Source of the DNA: Verrucomicrobiia bacterium
GTDB lineage: Bacteria; Verrucomicrobiota; Verrucomicrobiia; Opitutales; Opitutaceae
Direction: 5' to 3'
Length of the DNA: 12,246 nt
Assembly (NCBI GenBank): GCA_030424825.1
Contig: JAUHWE010000067.1
Coordinates: 1-12,246, forward strand
The translations under genes and the position numbers were made by a program. The notes under the pieces were generated by a model that saw only the letters and a list, made by a program, of their open reading frames with translations, did no database searches and was not told where the DNA came from. Shown piece by piece: positions 1 to 6,678 of the stretch. Each line of letters opens with the position of its first letter. The stretch's first letter is position 1.

Positions 1-1868
1 CCACGCTCGCCCACCCGAGAGGGCCCGTCACTCACCAGCTCGCTCAGAGCGTATCGTTTCATCTCTGGGTAGGCCATGTAGTGGCGGTGATTAGCTTCGT
101 GTCGAGCGAGGCCGGTCTCCACAGGCAAGCCCCAGCTTTCGAGCATCGGCTCATTCGCGTATATGAAATCAGAGTCGATAAAAGTTTTGATGGGCCGGTT
201 CTCTCGCAAGATCTCCTCAAAAAAGAGTTCCGACGAACGAATGATCCCGTTGCGCACCATTTCGTTCCACTCGTAGCGAACATCGCAAACCATCAGGCTC
301 TCCATCTTTCGGTTCTCTAGCCACTGGCCCGCGAAATGCTTGATAAACTGATCACTCCGCGGGTCCGCAATCATGCGCTTCACTTGGGCTGACAAGCTGC
401 TAGGTCGCGACAGCTTCCCCTTCGCAGCTAAATTCAAAAGAGTATCATCAGGGAGCGACGACCACAGGAAATAGGACAAACGCGACGCTAAGCTGTATTC
501 ACCGAATCGCTCAGGATCCATTTCGAGGTAGAGAAACTGGGGCGACGTCAGAACATAGCGAATCCCATAATGGACTGCATAGGATGCGGGAAGCGGTCTA
601 CCCTCGTTATTGGATACATGGGCCAGCGATTCAGCAATTAGTTCGTGGGCTTCCTCTTTCGTCAGTGGACGACGATAGGCTCGCTCAGCAAAGGGCAAAA
701 GGATCGATCGCAGATAACGCTCTTCCGCCCGCGGCGGTTGTTTCTTAAGAAACGCTCGCTGACGAGGCAAGGGACCGACCGGGCCTTCCACTTCCATGGC
801 CATTACCCGCAAAGTAGGCTCGTCGGACGCTTTGGCAGCGTTCATCATCTGAGTAATCTGTTGCTTGGTGGCGTAGGGAAGCGGGGGCTCCGAATAGCGG
901 TTTTCACAGAAAGCGTAAATCACTTCACCCTTTTCCACGGGCACGATGCATTCCACCCATACGGGCTCGGTGTTTTTCACCTCAACAGAAGCCATCCGTG
1001 GATGGTTGATATTTAGCGCCCGACGGGCGATCGGGTAATCAGCGGGATTCGAAAGATGGAAACTGAAACGCAGGGGCTTCCCGTCCGCTCCCACCGAACC
1101 TTCCGCATTGGCCAGCAGTCGAACCCGGTACATTCCTGGAGCAGTAGCCGCGGAGTTGGGCACCCAAATACCTCCCGACCATGGGCTTGTATTGGCTCCG
1201 GTCAGATAGACCGCAGGGTCCCCCTCCTTCGTCCATTTTCGGCTTTGATCAACCCCAATATTGGCCGCCTCCACCCGACTCTTGATGGGAACCGGATTGG
1301 GCAGCGGCACAATCAGGTCCGCTGCCAGGGTCGCCGTTTCCAGATAGGCATCCAGCACTGCAGCCGAGAGAAACAATCCCTCGGGCATGGTGTCGAACGG
1401 CATTTCAGCCGCATCCGCTGGAAACGAAAGCGGAAGCTTAAATCCTCTAATCTGAATCAGTTCGTTCAGCGTATTCGAATACTCGTTTCGATTGAGCCGC
1501 CGGGCAGGGGTTCTCCCAATCGGAGCGCTTTCATAGGCTGACTTGATTGAGGCGTTGAGAGAGTCCACGAAAACCCTTTGCTCATTTTCGTCCGGAAGTC
1601 GTTTAGCCTCCACGGGAGGCATATCCTCGAACTCTACGTATTCGCTGATCAACTTCCACTTGTCTGAGGCGTGCAGGTCGGAAAGGTCAAACGAAAGTTC
1701 ATCGATGCGGAAGTCGCCCTTCTGCTTCTCCGGACCATGGCAGCTGACACAGTACTGTTCGACAAACGCCTGACGCGGTTTCCAGGACTGAGTATTCTCG
1801 CTGGATTCGATTGCGGGCACAACCGAAAGCGAGCCCACCGCAATCGTGATTGCCAAGCTCTTTTTCAT
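1..1868 (-). CDS. Secreted c-type cytochrome / DUF1587-DUF1595-DUF1592 (PSD1-type) protein, 3' end outside window
   Basis: The reading frame is open from the ATG at 1868 to the left edge (622 codons), so the C-terminus is missing. Residues 1-20 form a signal peptide without a lipobox. A CVSCH motif (C40, C43, H44) is a covalent c-heme site, and M83 in EDMPP is a likely distal ligand. A DUF1587-like stretch begins near 'RRLNRNEY' (123-130). Residues about 190-325 look beta-rich ('GMYRVRLL'). 'AYRRPLT' (397-403) marks DUF1595, and 'LTSPQFLYLE' (about 437-446) marks DUF1592. The frame leaves the window about where DUF1588/DUF1585 would follow. This family is abundant in Planctomycetes and Verrucomicrobia and usually sits beside a DUF1552 gene, as here. 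It should be periplasmic or envelope-bound and carry heme; substrate and partner are unknown. The start overlaps the upstream stop codon, so the two genes are probably translated together. Confidence 0.9.
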   Translation of the reverse strand, partial: MKKSLAITIAVGSLSVVPAIESSENTQSWKPRQAFVEQYCVSCHGPEKQKGDFRIDELSFDLSDLHASDKWKLISEYVEFEDMPPVEAKRLPDENEQRVFVDSLNASIKSAYESAPIGRTPARRLNRNEYSNTLNELIQIRGFKLPLSFPADAAEMPFDTMPEGLFLSAAVLDAYLETATLAADLIVPLPNPVPIKSRVEAANIGVDQSRKWTKEGDPAVYLTGANTSPWSGGIWVPNSAATAPGMYRVRLLANAEGSVGADGKPLRFSFHLSNPADYPIARRALNINHPRMASVEVKNTEPVWVECIVPVEKGEVIYAFCENRYSEPPLPYATKQQITQMMNAAKASDEPTLRVMAMEVEGPVGPLPRQRAFLKKQPPRAEERYLRSILLPFAERAYRRPLTKEEAHELIAESLAHVSNNEGRPLPASYAVHYGIRYVLTSPQFLYLEMDPERFGEYSLASRLSYFLWSSLPDDTLLNLAAKGKLSRPSSLSAQVKRMIADPRSDQFIKHFAGQWLENRKMESLMVCDVRYEWNEMVRNGIIRSSELFFEEILRENRPIKTFIDSDFIYANEPMLESWGLPVETGLARHEANHRHYMAYPEMKRYALSELVSDGPSRVGER

Positions 1869-1870
1869 TA
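1866..1870 (-). other. TAATG stop/start overlap between the DUF1552 and cytochrome genes
   Basis: On the minus strand the stop TAA (1870-1868) shares its final A with the ATG (1868-1866) of the next gene. Such an overlap normally means termination-reinitiation coupling and a fixed ratio of the two products. A GGGAG about 11 bases before the ATG, inside the DUF1552 gene, is a possible weak ribosome binding site. Confidence 0.85.
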
Positions 1871-3175
1871 GGCCAACTCCCGGTTCAGATCGGATTCGCT
1901 CGTAGAAAATTGGCTGGTCTCAAATCCTAATCGCTGCAGCAAGGTGACATATAAATCGCAGGCCATCTCGTTGGGGCTGTCTTTGGTTCCGCACTCGATA
2001 TGTCTGGAATGCTTGAAGCCTCCGCCAGCGACGAGCAGAGGCAAATTTACGCGACGGTGCTTGGACGGATCGCCCATACCAGACCCGACAAGAGTAATTG
2101 TTGTGTCCAGAAGCGAGCTGCCATCGACATCGCGGGCCTCTTTTAAAGCCTTGAGAAAGCGGGCGACTCCCTTCATGTGCCGATTCTCAATCGCGACCAG
2201 CTTTTCGACTCGCTCCTTCTTATTGCCGTGATGCGAATAGTTATGATAGGAGGAATCTGTCAAATTATCCCCGAGATAAATGGTGCCGTTCGATCCCGGT
2301 ATCGTTAGCGTAAATACGCGACATGAGTCCGTTTTGATCGCCAAGGCCATTAAATCCCACATCAGATCTTCGTTTTCCAATACCATAGCCTCCGCGATCT
2401 GTTCCTCCGCAGGGAGCTTGAAATCCGAGCTTGGCTTGGGAAAAGGCCGTTCCAGCCATTTTTTGCGGCGCTGAAGCGTCAGCTCAACGTCGCGCACCGA
2501 AGTTAGGTATTCATCGAGTTTCTCACGGTCTTCGCGATTGGCCTTGGCCGATATACTGGCAGCGCTGTCCCTCAATTCGTCCAACAAGCTCCGACCCGAA
2601 TTGATCACATAGGATTGACGGGCTAAACTCAGTGCCCCTTCACCGTAAATACGTCCGTAAATAACGGAAGGGCTGGTGGTCACGGGCATTGGAATACCCG
2701 TCTGCGAATGAGATAAAGAGGCTTTGCCCGCACCCGCGCAAAGTTGCATGGACTCATAGCGCGTTTCAGCCCCTAGCACCGGAGCGACATACTGGTCGAA
2801 AGACACCGCTTTGCTTGTGGTTCCCGTGAGAAAGGTATGGCACAACTCATGGCCCATTCCCGTGGGCCCCTTATGGTCAAGTCCGGAAATGGTGGTAAAG
2901 TCCTTGCCCAACCCTGCCGTGTCCAAAGGCGCGAGCAGACGCGGATTCTGCTCATTCGCAAAAAAGTCGGCCTTGTAGAAACCCAATTGCGTTCCCAAGC
3001 AGACGAAGCGTTTCGCATGAAGCGCTGCTCGGGTCGTTTTCGCCAAGACTTCTCTTGACGCCAGAGACGGAAGAAAGGGTATAGCCAGCGAATAGGCCGC
3101 GCTCCGCAAAAAGACGCGGCGGTCAACACGAGGGAATCTATTCGCCGATGAACTGCTATTTAAGTGGCCATTCAT
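1868..3175 (-). CDS. DUF1552 family protein with Tat signal
   Basis: The 435-residue protein starts with a twin-arginine signal: DRRVFLR at 18-24, a hydrophobic stretch to about 38, and a cleavage region near 'REVLA'. Export would therefore be in folded form. Family-like blocks are 'SGLDHKGPTGMGHELCHTF' (97-115) and 'GSGMGDPSKHRRVNLPLLVAGG' (about 364-385), which resemble the metal-ligand regions of the sulfatase/alkaline-phosphatase-like DUF1501/DUF1552 proteins. Length is normal for the family. No enzymatic activity is established for DUF1552. Its known partner is a DUF1592-type cytochrome, and that gene follows directly with a one-base overlap (TAATG). The gene lies 136 bp after the TonB receptor, behind a terminator-like hairpin and an inverted repeat, so it may have its own promoter. 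There is no clear ribosome binding site before the ATG. Confidence 0.9.
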   Translation of the reverse strand: MNGHLNSSSSANRFPRVDRRVFLRSAAYSLAIPFLPSLASREVLAKTTRAALHAKRFVCLGTQLGFYKADFFANEQNPRLLAPLDTAGLGKDFTTISGLDHKGPTGMGHELCHTFLTGTTSKAVSFDQYVAPVLGAETRYESMQLCAGAGKASLSHSQTGIPMPVTTSPSVIYGRIYGEGALSLARQSYVINSGRSLLDELRDSAASISAKANREDREKLDEYLTSVRDVELTLQRRKKWLERPFPKPSSDFKLPAEEQIAEAMVLENEDLMWDLMALAIKTDSCRVFTLTIPGSNGTIYLGDNLTDSSYHNYSHHGNKKERVEKLVAIENRHMKGVARFLKALKEARDVDGSSLLDTTITLVGSGMGDPSKHRRVNLPLLVAGGGFKHSRHIECGTKDSPNEMACDLYVTLLQRLGFETSQFSTSESDLNRELA

Positions 3176-3219
3176 TCTTACCCAAAACTTTCTGTTACCT
3201 TAAAGGGCCTTAGAATCCC

Positions 3220-3239
3220 AATGATTCACTCGAATCATT
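3220..3239. repeat. Perfect 8-bp inverted repeat upstream of the DUF1552 gene, possible operator
   Basis: The arms AATGATTC (3220-3227) and GAATCATT (3232-3239) are perfect reverse complements separated by ACTC. The element lies 45 bp before the DUF1552 start, between that gene and the receptor terminator. An 8-bp arm with so short a spacer is not expected by chance in a 136-bp gap (about 0.03 for spacers of 0-15 bases). It has no T-tract, so an operator fits better than a terminator. The binding protein is unknown. Confidence 0.5.
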
Positions 3240-3250
3240 AATTAATAAAG

Positions 3251-3296
3251 TCAAAAAGGAACTCCCCGCAGATCCCGCCGCGAGGAGTGTCCCTTT
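3251..3296 (-). terminator. Rho-independent-type terminator after the TonB receptor gene
   Basis: Arms at 3255-3269 and 3280-3296 pair over about 14 positions with two single-base bulges and one G-T wobble, around a loop of about 10 bases. On the minus strand the stem is followed by TTTTT (3257-3253). It begins about 15 bases beyond the receptor stop codon, as expected for the end of that transcript. Some readthrough into the DUF1552 gene cannot be excluded. Confidence 0.65.
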
Positions 3297-3311
3297 AACT
3301 ACCAATTACAA

Positions 3312-6300
3312 CTAGAAATCGAACGTTGCCGACAGGCGGAAGTTACGCGATCGCACATAGTACAATCGATCCGCAGGGTTGGCCTGATCATTACGGAGAT
3401 ATCTGGCAATCGTTGGATCGTCTGTGTCAAAGAGGTTTTGTATGTTCAACTGGTAGGACACCTTGATATCTTTCCCTGCCATTTTCATCGTTGTCCGATA
3501 ACGGAGCATACCATCGGCATAGCCGGTTGATTCACCCTTAATTCTCGATAAATTGCCATTCGTGTCGGTCTCCCAGTGCATCATGTTCGCGCCCTGATAG
3601 CGATAGCCTCCGCCAAACGAAAATCCTTTCATAGATCCCTCGTGAAACGTGTAGTTTGTGAAGAAGTTGAATTTATTTCGGCGGAGCCCGAAAGGGGGAC
3701 CCGGTACCATATTGTTGGCCCTCCAGTTATTAGCAGTCTCGATTCGGTCTGCAAGAATGGACCCATTTTCTACCTCAAACTCCGTAATATCGTTTGTTGG
3801 CACAATTCCCGCATCAATCCACTCCTGAGTGATCGTAGAGGTATCCCAAGTCTCGACGGTTCGTGTGGCCCATTCGATTGTGTCAACGAACCATTGGTTC
3901 TCAACGATACCTACATTCGTCTGATCCTTACCGGTATAAGAATAGTTGAATGTCCCGCGCCAATTCTTATTAAAATTGCCCGTCAGCTGAACTTCGTAAC
4001 CCTCGCTCGCCTTGGAAAGCGTGTAGCGATTCACGCGGTCGTCAAACACGCGCGGCGCGGGAGGATCATCCGCTAGACCAAAACCGATTTCGTGCCACCA
4101 TTCAATTATATGGTCATGGAAATTGTCTATGTTGCCTGCGGCGCCCGCTCCGATAAGAGCATTGTCCTCCCTCGACTGATACCGCGTCAACCGAACGTCG
4201 ATCTTGTCGCCGAATAAACGAGCCATAACTCCAAAATCCTCCCCTTCGCCCCCTCCAGGGAACGATACTTGACCGGGGTTTTCCAAGGAGCCAATGGTCA
4301 CCGACTCCGCATCGGGAATATTGGAATTAGTCGCTTGGTTGTAAAATAACGAGACATTATCATTCACGTGAAAGACGGCCCCGGCAGTGTAGTTTTCTAC
4401 ATCCCAGTCTGCGGAGTTGAACGCATTTCCTCCAATAGGAATATATTCACGCTGAAGATCGTCGAGCTCGTAGAGGAATTTCTTGTTGGTACCCTCATCC
4501 TCGCGATAACCCGCCGTCACAACCAATCTCCTATCGAAAAAGAAGCTCTGAGTGGATACCATCTTCGCATCAATCGATTGATTCACATGCCATGGAGAAT
4601 CAAACGCGGATACCCATTCCGCAACAATTTCTCGACTCGGATCAAGCGGATCCGTCACCGGAACTCCGACCATATCAAGCGCCACACCCGTCCATGTGCT
4701 GGGGTCGTCGAGGTCGATATACTTCATAGATTGAACCTGGTTTTGGGCATTGGGTCCTACCGGATGGTAAGCGCCTATCCCGGTTTGGGCATCGAACCAA
4801 CGCAATCGAATGACGGGTTGGTCCGATTTATAATTTACGTGCTCGAATCCAGCAGCCATTCGATGCGAACCGAATTTAGAGAGCAATCCATCTCCCTTCT
4901 CCGCAAAGTCGAAGGCATAGGTCCCGGTCAGTCGTTGAGTTTCCTGCTCCCGATCGGTTTGCCAACGGGTTAGGTTTCCTTGAAAGATAAAAGCGTCTCC
5001 TGCGTTAGGATTCTGGACTGCGGTCGCGGGCGTTCTATCCGGTCCCGCCCAATAGGAGTTAGCGTCGCCTCGAAGGGAACCGCTCGTTGGGTTAGTGTCC
5101 CAGAAGTAACTATACTTCGCGTAATCGACTTGCACATACAAATCCTCAATTAGCTCTCGCTGTATGGTTGCGACGAAATCCGACGCGTCTAGACTTCTTT
5201 GATTTCCTGGTCCATTGAAGCGCACGCCGTAAGGGTAAATCTCTCCCGTTCGGGCAACATTGTATGTCTGATTCAATCGTCCGTCCCCATTCGAGTCCAC
5301 ATAGTTCTGCGACAAAAGAGAGCGGTAGCGACTGACTGCCGTCCCGTTGAACGAAGGGTCGCCTCCTTCAATGAGTGCCACTTGGGGAGCGGTACCTCCG
5401 GTTGTAACCCCATAGGTTCGAAGGACCGTATCTCTATTCGGCGCACTCACAGTACCATTAGCCGACGCCTGTTCTATTCGGTTATCCGAGAATAGGTCGA
5501 AAGTCTGCGAACCATTGTTGATCCAATTGGCTATCGTATCAGTTTCTACAAAGGAGTTTCCTACGCTATCGTCCTGTCCGAACGACTCATAACCCATCCG
5601 GATCAGCGTCTTGTCGTCTGGGCGAAATGTGAGCCCTCCATGAATCGCGTTCTTCCTGTTGAACGTATTCGACTGCCAACCATCTCCATCCGCGTGCAGC
5701 GCGTTAATGCGTATCGCGAGCTTGTCCTCGATCAGGACTCTATTAAGATCGATCTCTCCACGAATCAGCCCTTCACTGTCAGTGCGGAATACTAATCGAT
5801 TGAAAGCGCTCGCCGTAGAGGCCTTTTTCGTCGATTGGTTCTGGATTCCCCCCGCAGCCGCAATCCCGAATAAAAGAGCGTTTGGGCCACGCGACTCGTC
5901 GAGGCGTTCTGTAATATAAGTGTCCATCGGCAACTGCCAAGCGAAGTAGTCTCGCGCTCGAGACGAGGGCAGACCACGCACTCTGGCCTGAAAGTTGACA
6001 AATCCACGCTCGGCGAAATTACCTCCAAAGAAGGCCTCCTCATCTCCAGCCCCATTCTCGACATTCGCCGAATAGTTAAGCACGTCTTCAAGGTTTACCG
6101 CTCCGATATCCTCGAGAAATTCCTTGGTAAACACCTGGATGGACGCTGGCGTGTCGCGGAGGCTAGCATTGAGGCGACTGCCTGCCAAAGTGCTCTCAGC
6201 CCGGTAGCCCTCGTCTTTGGAGGCATCGATCTCAAAGGGGCTGAGTTCGAAAACCTCGTCTTCCTCGGATTGGGCGTTTGCAGACAAGACGCCCACAGAA

Positions 6301-6374
6301 AGGCCAAACAATGTAAAAGGAACGCGAGCCTTGGCCAGCATCCCTGCAATCTGTTGAATGTAGTTGTTTTTCAT
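3312..6374 (-). CDS. TonB-dependent outer-membrane receptor, opitutal type
   Basis: The 1020-residue protein is an energised outer-membrane importer, plausibly for an oligosaccharide or chelate. Residues 1-35 are a signal peptide ending in SANAQ. 'ELSPFEID' (43-50) lies in the TonB-box region, and 'STLAGSRL' (61-68) leads into the plug, whose 'RDTPASIQVFTKEFLEDIG' (73-91) is typical. The rest is a large beta barrel with many aromatic repeat strands. Near the end are 'NIQNLFDT', a conserved barrel motif, and the terminal 'FRLSATFDF' with a final Phe, the signal for barrel assembly. No carboxypeptidase-like or STN domain precedes the plug. The frame extends to a GTG at 6410, but the ATG at 6374 puts the signal peptide at the N-terminus and is preferred. 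Neither start has a ribosome binding site. The gene diverges from the two-component system. The substrate cannot be read from the sequence; the fucosidase nearby suggests a glycan. Confidence 0.93.
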   Translation of the reverse strand: MKNNYIQQIAGMLAKARVPFTLFGLSVGVLSANAQSEEDEVFELSPFEIDASKDEGYRAESTLAGSRLNASLRDTPASIQVFTKEFLEDIGAVNLEDVLNYSANVENGAGDEEAFFGGNFAERGFVNFQARVRGLPSSRARDYFAWQLPMDTYITERLDESRGPNALLFGIAAAGGIQNQSTKKASTASAFNRLVFRTDSEGLIRGEIDLNRVLIEDKLAIRINALHADGDGWQSNTFNRKNAIHGGLTFRPDDKTLIRMGYESFGQDDSVGNSFVETDTIANWINNGSQTFDLFSDNRIEQASANGTVSAPNRDTVLRTYGVTTGGTAPQVALIEGGDPSFNGTAVSRYRSLLSQNYVDSNGDGRLNQTYNVARTGEIYPYGVRFNGPGNQRSLDASDFVATIQRELIEDLYVQVDYAKYSYFWDTNPTSGSLRGDANSYWAGPDRTPATAVQNPNAGDAFIFQGNLTRWQTDREQETQRLTGTYAFDFAEKGDGLLSKFGSHRMAAGFEHVNYKSDQPVIRLRWFDAQTGIGAYHPVGPNAQNQVQSMKYIDLDDPSTWTGVALDMVGVPVTDPLDPSREIVAEWVSAFDSPWHVNQSIDAKMVSTQSFFFDRRLVVTAGYREDEGTNKKFLYELDDLQREYIPIGGNAFNSADWDVENYTAGAVFHVNDNVSLFYNQATNSNIPDAESVTIGSLENPGQVSFPGGGEGEDFGVMARLFGDKIDVRLTRYQSREDNALIGAGAAGNIDNFHDHIIEWWHEIGFGLADDPPAPRVFDDRVNRYTLSKASEGYEVQLTGNFNKNWRGTFNYSYTGKDQTNVGIVENQWFVDTIEWATRTVETWDTSTITQEWIDAGIVPTNDITEFEVENGSILADRIETANNWRANNMVPGPPFGLRRNKFNFFTNYTFHEGSMKGFSFGGGYRYQGANMMHWETDTNGNLSRIKGESTGYADGMLRYRTTMKMAGKDIKVSYQLNIQNLFDTDDPTIARYLRNDQANPADRLYYVRSRNFRLSATFDF

Positions 6375-6452
6375 GAGTGTATGATTTGGAGGTGCAAGAA
6401 AATGGGCCACATGAATCGGTTGAGCCGCATTCGATAGGACTGAAGCAAGGGG

Positions 6453-6458
6453 TATAAT
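6453..6458 (+). promoter_or_regulatory. Candidate -10 box (TATAAT) for the kinase operon
   Basis: A consensus TATAAT lies on the plus strand. At 17 bp spacing the -35 position (6430-6435, TTCGAT) matches poorly, so an activator would probably be needed. Transcription from here would give a leader of about 210 bases containing the two hairpins and the inverted repeat. Confidence 0.3.
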
Positions 6459-6515
6459 TTGACGGCTATTTGGATTTAGCTTGTTATGAATAATAGGCGC
6501 AAATGGCGGAGGGAA

Positions 6516-6540
6516 GCTACCATACTCGCTGCGAGGTAGC
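6516..6540. repeat. Hairpin/inverted repeat at the presumed receptor transcription start
   Basis: Outer arms GCTAC (6516-6520) and GTAGC (6536-6540) and inner arms CTCGC (6525-6529) and GCGAG (6531-6535) form a 10-bp stem with a 4-base bulge (CATA). The element lies just downstream of the minus-strand -10 box, over the expected +1. It could be a repressor operator or a hairpin at the 5' end of the receptor mRNA. Confidence 0.4.
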
Positions 6541-6543
6541 CGA

Positions 6544-6552
6544 ATTATAGCA
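6544..6552 (-). promoter_or_regulatory. Extended -10 promoter (TGCTATAAT) for the TonB receptor gene
   Basis: The minus strand reads TGC-TATAAT from 6552 to 6544, a perfect extended -10 motif. No good -35 is seen (ATAGGT at 17 bp), which extended -10 promoters tolerate. The predicted start is near 6537, giving a leader of about 160 bases before the ATG at 6374. Confidence 0.45.
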
Positions 6553-6613
6553 GTTCAATATATTTCACCTATCATCTATTTGAATGATGCCTCATAAAAG
6601 ATTTTCAGTTTAC

Positions 6614-6629
6614 TATCCCTAATCGGATA
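6614..6629. repeat. TATCC-N6-GGATA inverted repeat upstream of the kinase gene
   Basis: The arms are 6614-6618 and 6625-6629, about 50 bp before the kinase ATG. The same half-sites, with a 9-base spacer, occur before the esterase gene at 11135-11155. Short dyads like this are common by chance, so this is only a candidate operator. Confidence 0.25.
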
Positions 6630-6632
6630 AAC

Positions 6633-6661
6633 GGCGTTCCGCACTGCCAGCGGTGCCTTTT
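6633..6661 (+). terminator. Terminator-like hairpin in the kinase leader, possible attenuator
   Basis: GGC (6633-6635) pairs with GCC (6655-6657), and CCGC (6639-6642) with GCGG (6650-6653), around a 7-base loop, with unpaired GTT and T between. TTTT follows at 6658-6661. It ends only 17 bases before the kinase ATG, so it could attenuate transcription or hinder ribosome entry. The stem is short and interrupted, and no competing antiterminator was identified. Confidence 0.3.
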
Positions 6662-6678
6662 ATCCAAATCGCGTGACC

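Larger units (their letters stand above)
6375..6678. promoter_or_regulatory. Divergent intergenic region between receptor and kinase genes
   Basis: This 304-bp gap must carry the promoters for both arms. It holds TATAAT on plus at 6453-6458, a hairpin at 6516-6540, an extended -10 on minus at 6544-6552, an AT-rich stretch at 6541-6610, an inverted repeat at 6614-6629, and a hairpin with a T-tract at 6633-6661. No conserved protein-coding sequence was seen; two plus-strand ATG mini-ORFs of 15-17 codons lack any support. Confidence 0.6.

Noticed and set aside
645..1541. Plus-strand open frames of 123 and 161 codons
   Set aside because: They are antisense to the cytochrome/DUF1592 gene, whose own frame has clear heme and family motifs; the plus-strand products look random in composition.
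3576..4973. Plus-strand open frames of 166 and 201 codons inside the TonB receptor gene
   Set aside because: They lie wholly antisense to a clear receptor gene, show no recognisable domain, signal peptide or start context, and are best explained as shadow frames.
6486..6550. Two plus-strand mini-ORFs (17 and 15 codons) in the kinase leader as possible leader peptides
   Set aside because: They have no ribosome binding site and no codon run suggesting attenuation; short ORFs of this size are expected by chance.
6571..6588. ATCAT-N8-ATGAT dyad, partly similar to the 3220-3239 element
   Set aside because: Arms of 5 bp in AT-rich sequence are expected by chance, and the shared AATGAT is too short to claim a common operator.
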